DNA of 18,744 nucleotides from Acanthamoeba lenticulata. Its lineage: Eukaryota > Discosea > Longamoebia > Acanthamoebidae. Shown in pieces: positions 1-10,432 of this stretch (within the stretch, counting starts at the first letter, position 1; each line of letters opens with the position of its first letter). Location of the stretch: assembly GCA_002179805.1 (NCBI GenBank), contig NAVB01003069.1, positions 1 to 18,744 of the forward strand, written 5' to 3'. The notes under the pieces were generated by a model. It was not told the origin of the DNA. It saw only the letters and a list, made by a program, of their open reading frames with translations, and ran no database searches. The position numbers were made by a program, and so were the translations under genes.

Positions 1-3000
1 AAATTGAAATATAATTGGCATACCGTTTGGCGTATTTCTGGAGGCGGGACTCGTAGGTGAGAGAGCGGCGGGAGAGGTCGAGCAGGTTGTAGCGGAAGTT
101 GATGGCGCGGCGGGCGCGCGGAAGGGCCCAGACGCGACGGCCATCGTAGCCGACGGTGCACGAGTCAATGTCAAAGCCCATGAGGACCTCGGCGGGGCTC
201 GCGTAGAGGCGCATGATGATCTGGATGTGGCGGTAAGGGTAAGAGTTGATGATGGTGACGGCGTTCTTGGTACGGATGATGTCGCCTTTGCCCTGCGTGT
301 TGCGCTGGACCGTGTCAAAGATGTGGCGCAGCTGCTGACGCGCGCGCTGCTCGTCGGTGGCATAGAGGAACATGTCGATGTCGTTGCCCTTGTGCACGTT
401 CGGGTAGTCCGGGTCGAGGCACGCCAGCACGCTGCCGCCGGCGATGAAGATGCCCGTCCAGTCGAGGCCCTCGAACTGGCTCTGAGTAAAGTCGCGCCAG
501 TTGGCGGCCCACCGCTGCTCGTCGACCACCGAGTACTGCCCGGCCCGCGCGGCCATGTTGGGCCGCTTCTGGGCGAGGATCTTGGGAATCGTCCGGTCCT
601 CGGCCGACTCGGTCGCGAACCGGAACGTCTCGCGCTGCTCGAGCACGTCGACCAGATTGAGATAGAGGTCGGACAGGGCCCGGTTGCTACGGTCCTGCGC
701 AAAGAGCTCGCGGTAGCGGTCCTCCTGGCGCTTCATCTCGCTCTGCTCGCGCGTGATGAGCCGATCGTAGTCGCTGTAGAGGCTGCCCACCACGATCTCT
801 GCGTCGTTGTTCTCCTCTTGCTCCTCCTCGTCGTCCGAGAGTCCGTCTTTGCGCGGAAGGCCACCGCCGAAGGGCGAGGCCCACGGGGCCGCCTTCTTCT
901 TCTTGGGTGTCGCCATTACCTTCTTGGCGGCGGTCTTCCTGGGCGCCTTGGGTGCTGGTGTCTTCTTGGCGGGCGCCTTCTTAACGGCCTTCTTGGCGCC
1001 GGGTTTCTTCACGGCCTTGATCTCTTCTTCGCTATCATCGTCTTCGTCCGAGAAGTCGGATTCTTCGTCTTCAGAGAACGAAGACTTGTTCTTGTTCTTC
1101 TTCTTGGGCGGCAACGTTGCTTTCTTGGCCGCCTTGGGCACGAACAACGACTTGGCCATGGGCATGGGCACCGCACGCAGGGACAGGACAAGGTGCAGCG
1201 TGGCCTGGGCCTGCACGTTGTAGTCGGCCAGCGTGCGTTCATCGTCCAGTTGCTTGCCAGCAAAGATGAGGCGCTGCTGGGCCGACGGGATGCCCTCCTG
1301 GTCATGAATCTTCTGCTTCACGCTTGCGACCGTGTCTGACGCCTGCGCGTGGAGCGTGATGGTCTTCCCGGTCAAGGTCTTGACATAGAACTCGAACGCG
1401 GCCTTGGTGTTGGTGACGGTGCTGCTGATCCCAAACGACGAAAAGGCTGCCGACTTGGGCGCGGCGTTGCCAAAGCTGCCGAAGCCCGCTGCTGCAGACG
1501 GTGCAGCGCTGCCAAAGTTGAAGCCCGTTGTTGGTGTCGCCGCCGCGGTGGCGCTGGTGCCAAAGTTGAACCCTGACGACGATGCTGCAGACGACGCAGT
1601 GCTGCCAAAGTTAAAGCTCGTCGGTGGCTTAACCACCGGCGCAGGCACGCTGCTGCTCAGCTGGTTGCTTGCCGCCGCGACAGACGCCGAGCCGGGCTGA
1701 GAGTAGGCCGGATCCTGTGACAAGGCCAAGGAGGGAGGTAAAGGAAGAGGATAAGGTCAGGTTGAGTAACGTGGAAGCGAAGATGACATCCGGTTCAAGG
1801 GGAGAGCATACGGCAGAAATGAGCCGGAACTCGACGAGGTACTCCATTTGCTGCTGCTCCAAGTTGTAGACGACGTATTCGTCGTCGGTGAAGGCCGACG
1901 GGTGGCCGTGTCGCGAGCTCACGCCCTGCACCGAATCATAGCCCTCCGGTGGTTCGGCTAGATTTTATCGTCAAAAAGGATCAGAAAATGTGAGATTATT
2001 ATTTGACTTAAAATTTAAGGATTTCAGGAGGAATGAGGAATGAGGAGAAAGTACTGAGGCCGGGGGTGACGGTGTAGACCTCGTGCACGTTGCCAAGCGC
2101 GACGCGGTTAAGCAGCATGAAGCGGGTGCCCTGCGCACCGGCCGAGGTGTATTTGGCTGACGTGCAAGACTCACCACCAAAGTAAAGACCCGCGCCCAAA
2201 AGGCCGTAATCTGATGGTAGTAATTGAATTCAAAAATCAGTTGAACAAAAAACTACAACAAAACAAATAAAAATAAAAAAAAATAAAAATAAAAACGAAC
2301 CAGTTCGCTTGCCGCCGAGAGCGGTGACGGACTTGGGCATGAGCATGCCGCGCGAAAGAAGGCCGACCCAGTTGGAGATCTTGGAGCCGTGGAAGAGCAG
2401 CTTCTGGTTGTGGAGGTGCGACGTGAAGCGGGCAGCCTCGACGTCGCGCTTGAGGCCGTACACGTTGAGCACCTCAATGTCGCGCGACTTGACCTGGTTG
2501 TCGAGCACATGGTCGCGAATCGTGCGGAAGTTACCGTCGTCCGGCTCCACGTAGCTGACCTGGCACCGCAGCGCCTTGTACTTGTTGTCCACTTCAGCGC
2601 TGTGCAGTACGCCGCCGCCACCGCCAGACTGGCTGTTGACTTGCACCATGTCCTTCATGAGCTGGAGCAGCTCGCGCTTCTGGTCAAAGGCTTCGGGTGT
2701 CTTGAGCACGGCCGCCATGACCGCCATCTTGGACCGCCCGATCGGGTGCGGGATGACCGTGTAAAAGTCCGACGAGAGTCGCTCGGCCGTCGCCTGGTCG
2801 AGCTTGTTGGTCTCGTACAGGGTCTGAAGCTCGTCCAGGATGGACTCGCCCTTCTCCACCTGCGCCAGCGTCAGCACGCCCAGCGGCGTCTCGATACCGC
2901 GCGACGTGATCTGAGGCCAGAGGTTTGACAAAATTGTCAGTAAACGACGAAAAAAGCTATTAAAAAAAAGCAACTATTTTTGTTGTAATAATTTAAAAAA

Positions 3001-4541
3001 ACACGCATGATAAGAAATTTTACCTTGGCTGAAACGGTGGCGGTCAGCCGGCTGGTGGCCTCGGCATAGATGTAGTTTATAAGTGACTGCACCCTCGGAT
3101 GAAGGTTCGACGACAAACCCGACGGTGACGACGCGGAAGCCGACGAAGGATCGCTGGAAGCAGACTCGGCCGCCGAGGCAGCCGGGGCGGCGTGCCTGGC
3201 GCGGGCCTTGGCCGAACCGATGTTCCCCGAGGCCATGTCGACCTTGCGGTAGCCCTTCTTGCCAGTCTTTTCCTCGATGATGGACTCATAAGCGGCCTCA
3301 GTTTGGTCCAGGTTGGCGTAGTGCCTCGTCTCGCGCTTGCCAGCCGACTCGGGGTCCTGCTCCAGATCGTCCGTGCGCCCATAGTGCGTGAACAGGCGGT
3401 AGTACTTCTTGCCGCTGCGAAAAAAAGGCAACAACAACAACAACGACAAAAATTACCCGGATAAGTTAAAAAAGTTGAGGAGTACAACACGAAGCTTCTC
3501 TCTCTCTCTCTCTCTCTTCGAGTCAGGCAGACGCACTTCTCCTGGGCCTCGTGCTGCTCGATCGAGTAGTACTTGTTGTGGTTGGACATGACGTCGGTCC
3601 ATTGCAGGATATCGCTGCGTGTGATTTCAAAGTCGTCCGGGAAGTAGGGCTCACCCTTCATCCCGTGCGTCCAAGCCTTGACCTTGACGACTTTTGCATG
3701 TGGTGATCAAAAGCGAGAGCGTGATGAGCCACAACAACAACAACACAACGCGACATCTACACAAACAACCCGCAGGAGAGAGGAGAACACGTACACTTGG
3801 CCTTCCACCAGCCCTTGGGGCGAGCAGGCGCCGCGCTGACGCCTCCACTTGCGGACAGGCGCGCTGATGGAAGAAGAAGAGGCTTGTTATTGCTGTCTTG
3901 AAGAAGATCTGAAGAGAAAAAGAAAAATAACGCACTTGTAGAGTCGCTCTCAGCGAGTTTGTAGGGTCCTTCGGGAGCTTTGTGGCCTTGCATGACGCTA
4001 TCATGGATGAAATGCTCGTTGACGATAAAGATGTTGCTGCGGCGAAGTGCGCTGATCACCTTCTGTGTCTTGTTCTCCACCTCTTGTGCCGTCGTCACCA
4101 AGTGGGTTGTCTATTCACCACAAGATTTCAAATGTCAAATGTGCATTCTACAAAAACAAAAATCGAAACACTAATAGTGCTGCAGCAACGCTCACAAGCA
4201 CTCTACCAGCGATATCGATATAAAAAGAATAACAAGAATTAACTCTTGGTTTGGCCAAGGTCAAGATGGCTCACCTTGGGAGAGACGATCGAGCTGAATT
4301 CACCACCATTAGCTTGAATGAGCTTCTTGAGCTCAGTTTCGTTGACACCGGAGAAACTGAACAAGAGGCCGCTGAAGGGTCGTCCGGTCTGCATCCTTTT
4401 GACGTATTCTGTGTGGACCCTTCCTTGCACAAAGGATTAATTCACTTAGGGCGCGGTCTCAATCGGCTGGAGGCCTTAGCAAAAGTACTCTTTCAACTCA
4501 AACTCGGTAGCACGGCGCCGCAGAAGGTGAATGAGGCGGAC
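1..4541 (-). CDS. PARP1/2-like poly(ADP-ribose) polymerase with FxFG, ubiquitin-like and nucleotidyltransferase domains (both ends incomplete)
   Basis: Probably nuclear; transfers ADP-ribose from NAD+ to proteins. Exons by phase-consistent GT-AG splicing: 4541-4489, 4419-4275, 4110-3936, 3863-3795, 3690-3537, 3414-3024, 2910-2301, 2210-2055, 1957-1812, 1696-24. A donor at 23 (GTATGC) implies a further exon beyond the window. Domains in order: BRCT (about 4390-3940); WGR-like with YGR in place of WGR (3690-3240); PARP regulatory helices (about 3110-2620, '[11 protein letters not shown]'); catalytic domain (about 2590-1815) with the full H-Y-E triad: His in LLFHGS (codon 2391-2389), Tyr in GLYFGG (2184-2182), Glu in DDEYVVY (1880-1878). 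So it should make polymer. The catalytic domain normally ends PARP1/2 proteins; here about 560 further residues follow: FxFG repeats, ubiquitin-like domain, Lys/Ala/Pro tail, acidic stretch, nucleotidyltransferase-like domain. The start codon is unresolved: exon 4541 begins at a good acceptor, but the frame is also open up to ATG 4739. PARP identity is firm; the 5' end is not. Confidence 0.92.
24..560 (-). other. Nucleotidyltransferase-like (GGS...DxD) domain at the C-terminus of the PARP1/2-like protein
   Basis: The frame reads [18 protein letters not shown], then a short loop, [11 protein letters not shown], later [32 protein letters not shown] and [13 protein letters not shown]. Gly-Gly-Ser followed by Asp-x-Asp is the core pattern of the polymerase-beta-type nucleotidyltransferase superfamily. 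From memory, similar domains occur in amoebozoan and giant-virus multidomain proteins. The domain seems to continue into the next exon, outside the window. Activity and substrate are unknown; a clear third carboxylate is not visible. Confidence 0.65.
1175..1396 (-). other. Internal ubiquitin-like domain of the PARP1/2-like protein
   Basis: Within the last visible exon the protein reads [11 protein letters not shown], then [29 protein letters not shown] and TLHLVLSLR. Aligned by eye it spans all 76 positions of ubiquitin without gaps, about 50 identical. The hydrophobic patch (Leu8, Ile44, His68, Val70) and Lys6, 11, 27, 29 and 48 are kept. Lys33 is Gln and Lys63 is Ala. The C-terminal Gly-Gly is Ala-Val and translation runs on, so it should not be cleaved or conjugated. 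Inference: a built-in docking surface for ubiquitin-binding partners. Confidence 0.93.
1431..1620 (-). other. Nucleoporin-like FxFG repeat segment of the PARP1/2-like protein
   Basis: Between the catalytic domain and the ubiquitin-like domain are three FNFG motifs (codons at 1604-1615, 1559-1570, 1511-1522), then FGSFG near 1470-1484 and SSFG near 1431. They are separated by Ser/Ala/Thr/Pro linkers such as [11 protein letters not shown]. This resembles the FG segments of nuclear pore proteins. Whether it contacts transport receptors or the pore is inference. Confidence 0.8.
3497..3516. repeat. (TC)10 microsatellite in PARP1/2-like intron
   Basis: Dinucleotide run just inside the donor side of intron 3536-3415 of the minus-strand PARP gene. 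The same intron holds a (CAA)n-like tract near 3430-3445. Confidence 0.9.
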
Positions 4542-4920
4542 CTGGAGGGGGTGTAGATGTAAAGACAGAAAACGCAAGACAAAACAACACGCCGGCGTAA
4601 TAAACAAAATACTTCCTGGAAGTCGACGCTTGGTAATTACAAAGGTGAAGTGAAATAAAATATTTGTGTAGCGCTTTTTTTTTAAAAAAAAAGCTCTCCT
4701 CTGGGCTTTCTGGCCATCTAGGGCAGATATCAACATCATGGAATCTAAACCGAGTACTTGGGATGTTGAATGTATGTGTTAAGGCCTCTGGCGAACCAAC
4801 AATCGTTGCATCCTGCAAAGGCCTTGGTTGGTCGCCAGCGAGTGCAACGGGAAAATAAAAAGGAAATAATTTCTGAGTTCGCGGAACGGTTGCTGGCGGC
4901 ACACACGAGAGCCCGAACCG
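4542..4920. promoter_or_regulatory. Divergent intergenic region between the two PARP genes
   Basis: The plus-strand PARP starts at ATG 4921 and the first sure exon of the minus-strand PARP begins at 4541, so 379 bp must hold both promoters and the missing 5' exon(s) of the minus gene. The minus-strand half (4542-4600) is a pyrimidine-rich tract ending in CCCCCTCCAG, so it is probably intron. Minus-strand ATGs lie at 4739 and 4736 (frame open into exon 4541) and at 4715 (good context, but the frame stops after 11 codons). No clear TATA box. An A/T palindrome sits in the middle. Confidence 0.6.
4673..4694. repeat. Perfect 22-bp palindrome GC-T9-A9-GC
   Basis: Nine T followed directly by nine A, bounded by GC on both sides. 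It lies in the region shared by the divergent PARP promoters. Such dA:dT tracts disfavour nucleosomes; a promoter role is inference, and it may lie inside a 5' intron of the minus gene. Confidence 0.75.
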
Positions 4921-7900
4921 ATGGAAGACAAGACGCTCCCCAAGGGCTCCTTTCTTACCGTTCAACGTACCTCGTTTTGAACCCTAGTTTCTTTTGGTGA
5001 CAACTTTTAATAACACTATATTCAAATCTTCCAGTGGTGGAGGCCCGCAACTTGACGCCCAGAGGTCACGGCAAAAATGCTGGCTTCTCCGTCCCCTATT
5101 GCGTTGTATGTCTCTCGTTCTCTTTCTTTGTTGGCTTCGAACCCACACTCAACTACTGGGAGCAGATAACGTTTGCGGGGACAACCACAGTCAAGTCGCG
5201 CGTGCAGGAGAAAACGCTCAACCCCGTGTGGAACCAGAGTTTTGACTTGTACGCGTACCTCCTCTCCTTCCTCTTCTCTCGCGGCCGCCATCTACGCGGC
5301 TCATTCTAGCGACGAAAACGTTCTCCTACAGTTTGCCGACGAAGCTAGGCGACTACCTCTACATCGTCGTTCGTCACAAGACACGAGCGCTCCTCGCCGG
5401 GTGAGTGCTCTTCCTCGATCCTCGTCTTGTGCTATCATTGTTGTTCGTGTTGATTGTTGACTGGCCCACAGAGACGACTTCCTGGGCCATGTCTCGCTGC
5501 CCATGACCGAGTTCTATGGCAAACGCACAGTCGACAAGTACAGCAACGGCATCCCCTTGTCCTTGAGACCCGCCTGGACGCGGACCTGCTCGTCCTCGCG
5601 CTCACGACGACCGGTGGTGGGGCTGTGTCACACAGGTGGTACACGCTGGGCAAGAACTCGCCCAAGGCCCAAGTCAGCGGCGAGATCCGGCTCAAGATCA
5701 CCCTCGGCATCCCCGGCGTACGGCAGCCTCCTTCTCGCTCGCCATGAACTCTTTCTTCAGGCCAAGGCTCATCCTGATTGTCCCGCGATCTATAGCTCAA
5801 GTACGAGGAAGAGGGCCCGGCGCCGGCGACCCTGACCAAGCAGCCGACAGCGATCGACTTGGCCATCGAGGAGTGGGTCATCACCGAGTCCCATCGCTCC
5901 GGCGTCATCCCCGCCGTGGCGGAGAACCAGCAGACGGGGGACGATGATGAAGTCGCCGCGCAGCCCGCGACGGTCCCGCTCGAGGAGGACGACAAAAAGC
6001 GGGACGACAAGGGGAAGCAGAAGCAGGATGACGATGACGACGATGATGATGACGACGACGACACGGACGGTGTGAGCAGTGAGAGCGAGGAGGACGATAA
6101 TGAAGAAGAGGCACAGTGGCGCAAGCGCGAGGAGGAGGTCCGCCGGCGCCGGCAAGAGGAAGAGGCGTCGCGCCTGCGGGCCGAGGAGGAGGCTCGGCAG
6201 AAGCGCCTCGAAGCCGAGCGGGAGGCCGAGCGCGCGCGGCAGGAAAAGCTCGAGCGCGCCCTGCAGGCCAAGCGCCTCCGCAAAATCGAAAAGGAGATCC
6301 ACGACCTCAAGGAGATCTACGACGTCGACTCCTCTTGCGTTTGCCGTGCGTTTCTCTTCTATGCCTTCACCATTATCATCATCAACGTCTTTATCATCCT
6401 TCTCATCACTGTGGTGATTATCACCGCGCATACAACAGGGATGGAGTGGGTCGAGGCCACGCGGGCGCTCGAGATCCAGCTGGGCGCCGGCGACGAGCGC
6501 CATATCGCGATCAACGTGCACCTGCCCGGTACCTGCGCCCTCGTCCTTGCCCTCACCTTCTTCCTTGGCCTTCTCTACGTCGAGCTGACCGCCGTCGTGC
6601 CTATCGTCGGGGCAGTGGGCTATCCCGAGGACCGACCCGTCATCACGCTGGAAGACACCGTCGGCGAGTTCAAGGAGGGCATCCTCCAGGCCTTCATCGA
6701 ATACGGCAACGAGTACGCGGCCAATCGGCACAAGGGCCTCGTCGACATCATCAACTTTTTTGTAATCAGTACGATTCCCTTGTGTATTTTCATTTTATTT
6801 TTCAATGTAATTTTAACTCTTATTTTAATTGACATTTTTCAGATTACGAGCGGAAATTCAACACTGGACGCAGCCTGGCGCAGTCCTCGGCTGGTACGCG
6901 GCCGCGCCCTCTTCTTGCTTGGCTCCTGGTTTGTGGCTCACTATGCACATGGGTGGTGTGACGACCATGTCCCAGGTCGCGGCGGCCGAGCCCTCAACCG
7001 CTCCGCGTGGCTCACGGCCTCGCTCTACGCCCCGCTCGTACGCCGCAAACGCAGCCGCGCAGGTCGCGCGAGCGTCATCTCCTCACTCACGCGCCACGCG
7101 GGCTGTGGGTGAACAGGAGGAGACCACGGAGGAGGAGGAGGAGGCATTGATCGCCGCGGCGGCCGAGACGCCCGCGGCGGCTGAGCAGAGCACCGATGAC
7201 GGCGGTGACTATGACGACTGGGACAAGGAGGGCTACTTCTACGTGCGCAACCGGAACAACCTGCTGGAGCTCCACACGCAGCAGGTCCAGAAGATCTTTG
7301 GCGCCTATTCCATCCATGTACGTCGACTAGAGCTCGCATTCTTGACATTTTTTCTGAATGCACTAACCTTTATGAGCATACGCAGCTCTTGCGCGAGTTA
7401 AATGAAGTCGTCATTTTCCTCGAGCCCTCGTTCCTTCAGGAGGAGATGGCCTATGCCCTCGGCGTCCTCAAGTTCGTCCCTCCTCTCCTCGGCCGTGGCC
7501 GTGGCTGTGGCCGTGGAAAGTGTGCTGACACTGGCGTGGTGGGTGGGTCACAGGGACCGGCCGATCACGGTGACGCTGACGTTTGAAGAGGACTACCTCC
7601 GGTCGCCCTACGTGCCGCGGCTGAAGGTGGAGCAGGACGAGAACCCGTCTTTCCGAATGCGGCCGCAGTTGACCGAGATCGCCTACCAGTTCCTCCAGCA
7701 ATATTGGCCGCTCCGCTTCGACTCGGCCGCCATCCTGGCCGGCATCCGGGAGAAGCTGACCGTCCCGGCCGGGGAGGAGTCGAGCAGCGATAAGGCCAAG
7801 GCGCAAGAGCCGTCTACGACGTCCTCCTCGTCCTCCGTGACTTCGCCGTCGTCGTCGACTTCATCATCGCCATTGGCTGTCGTGGCCCAGCAGCCAGCTG

Positions 7901-10400
7901 CGTCCAGCGGTGTGGCGCCCATGAGCATCAGCTCTGCGCTGGTGGCCAACGTGTGCACCTACATCGTCACCGGTACCGTCCATGCCACCCTCCGGCCGTC
8001 GTGTCCATGTTAACTCGTGGTGGCGGTGGCGATGGCGATGGGACGCAGGCCGGAGCTTCCAACCGCAAGTCTGGTACAAGTGCCTGACGTGCGCGTCGGC
8101 CGCGCTCAACATTGGCTGCTGCGCCACGTGCGCTAAAGTGTGCCACGCCGGCCACAACTTGCAGGCTCAAGGCGCCACTGGCTTCTACTGGTACCGCCCT
8201 CCGATGGCCAATTTATAAATCATAAAAAACAAAAAACATTTTTATTTACATTTTTATTCTTCAATTTGTGGCGCGCAGCGATTGCGGTGACGGGACGACC
8301 ATCATGCCGCCGTGCCGGGCGACGTGGCAGCCGCCGAACCTGGCCAAGGCCAGCTCGGTGGACGACGCGATCACGCAGCAGGTCTGCACCTTCGTCGCCA
8401 CGGGTACGTGTGGTCCTCACCTCCTCCTCCTCATGTTGCGACCCGCCGGGTCCAAGCCACGGCCACTCGGTGCTGCGGCCACTCGTGCTTGCTTGCTTGC
8501 GTGAATGCAAACACTCGGGGGCGCGTTGGGCTGGGGAGCAGGCACGAACCACCAGACGCAGAGGTGGTTCCAGTGCAGCACGTGCCATCTCGAAGGGAAC
8601 CTGGGCTGCTGCGTGACTTGCGCCAAAAGTGCGTGCCTCGCATACCTTTATCCTCCACCCCCACTCGCCCCTCAAGTGTGCCGCTGCTGACGTCAGCACA
8701 TATACACACATTCTCGGCTCGTGCAGAGTGCCACGCGGGCCACGCCCTGCGTCCCATGCTTGCCTCCTCCTTTTACTGGTGCGGCTTTTTTTTGTATAAT
8801 TTTGGTTCTTTTTTGGCTTCTAAAAACAAACAATAATTTTTTTAAAATCTTTCTATCAAAATAAAATAACTAAATAACAAAAAAAATCAATCTGCAGCGA
8901 CTGTGGCGGCGTGCGGACCTCGACGTGCCAGGCCCTGCAAGCGCCGGTCGAGGTTCGTCCTGGCTCCAACTGGTTTGGCCTTGGTGAAGCTTTGGGTCGC
9001 TCACGCGTGTGCTGCGTCTATCGAGCAGGACGAGGAGGACGAGGAGGAGAAGAAGAGGAAGGAAGAGGAAGAGGAGGAGCGCAGGAAGAAGGAGGAACAG
9101 GAAGCCGAGGAGGCGGAACGCAAGAAGAAGGAGGCCGAGGCCGAGTCACAAGACCTGCTCGAGAAGAAGAAAAAGGAGGAAGAGGCCAGCAAGGCCATGG
9201 CCGAGGCCAACCGGCTGCTGCAGGAGCGCACGCTGGCCATCAAGAAGATGATCGAGTCTGGCTACGACCAGCTGGCCGCTGTCTACGCGCTCGAGCACGC
9301 CCACAACGACGTCGAGCGCGCCATCGACCTGCTGGCCCAGTGCGGCGTCCACTGGGAGGAGCGCGACGACGACGAGGCCGCCGTCGGCACGCGCCACCGG
9401 ACCGCCAGCGGCGGCGCCGACGACAAGCAGCAGGTCGTGTCGGCCATCAGCAATTACCTCCGGACGTCGGTCTTTGTGGCCAACAACACCGCCACCAAGC
9501 CCGACGTCGACGAGCAGGCCAAGCGCAAGGGCAAGCAAAAGGCCGAGGACGACAATGACAATGACGACGGCGACGGCAGCGGCAACAACGGCGCGGATGA
9601 ACTGGCCAAAGAGAAGAGCTTCCTCGGCCTGCCCGGGCCGGAGCAGGAGCGCCGCAGCAACTTCTTGGCGATCCTGATGTATTACCTGCTCTCGCGCATC
9701 CGCAACTGCATGAACTTCTGCGTCATGTGCGACAAGCGGCTCGTCTCCAGGCACGTCCCTCTTGCCCTCGGGCCATCCTCATCCTGACCCTCATGTTCAT
9801 CGTCATCATCATCATCATCATCATCATGAAGCTTGAGCTGACGTCTGCGGCGCGCGCCTGAGCAGCGGGCTGAAGCCGGTGGTGTGCAATGAGGTCAAGT
9901 GCGTGTTCCGGTACTCGGAGATGGGGCTCGGAGCGTCGGTCTATCAGGACATGAAGCAGGACCCGGACTACGTGGACCTGATGCTGACGATGACCTGGGC
10001 TGCGGCGACGTCGAGCCGGCGGGACAAGATCCTGTCGCCCTACCCCGAGGAGTTCCTCCTGCCGGGCGGCGGGCGGGACTACGACGGCTTGATGGCCGTG
10101 CTGAACCGCATGCCGTCGGTCGACGAGATGCTGCTCGTGGCCAGCGACGAGCGCGAGCTGCGCGCCATGCTCGAGGCCCGCGAGCCGCGGCTCTACCGCC
10201 TCGTCCGGTGGATCCTCAGCAGCAACCGGGCCCACCTCCAGCGCCTCCCGCCCCACAAGCAGGTCTCGGACATGGCCACGCCCCACCAGTACCTCCTCCT
10301 CTCCAACTCGCCCGAGAAGGAGGCCCGCTTCCGCGTCCACAAGCAGCAGCACCCGGCCGTCTGGGCCTTCCACGGCTCGGCCATCGAGAACTGGTTCGTT

Positions 10401-10432
<32 letters not shown>

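Noticed and set aside
227..1339. 370-residue plus-strand open frame, Leu/Val/Arg-rich
   Set aside because: It is the antisense of the ubiquitin-like and nucleotidyltransferase exon. GC-rich coding keeps antisense frames open, and no domain pattern is seen in it.
4498..4965. Minus-strand frame of 155 residues covering the divergent PARP promoter
   Set aside because: It overlaps exon 1 of the plus PARP, is read in a different frame from exon 4541-4489, and passes through T/A runs; no recognisable domain.
6000..6300. Asp12 run and Arg/Glu-rich segment as possible assembly artefact
   Set aside because: The frame is continuous with C2 before and RWD after it; acidic and coiled-coil linkers are usual in such proteins.
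6346..6840. Apparent transmembrane helices (Ile/Phe/Val runs) within the PARP6/8-like frame
   Set aside because: These are translated introns (6346-6438, 6529-6615, 6762-6842). Splicing them out restores a continuous RWD domain.
9001..9754. Long antisense frames rich in Ser or Val/Leu opposite the Lys/Glu coiled coil and UBA
   Set aside because: They are mirror images of the GAG/AAG codon runs, with no start context or domain.
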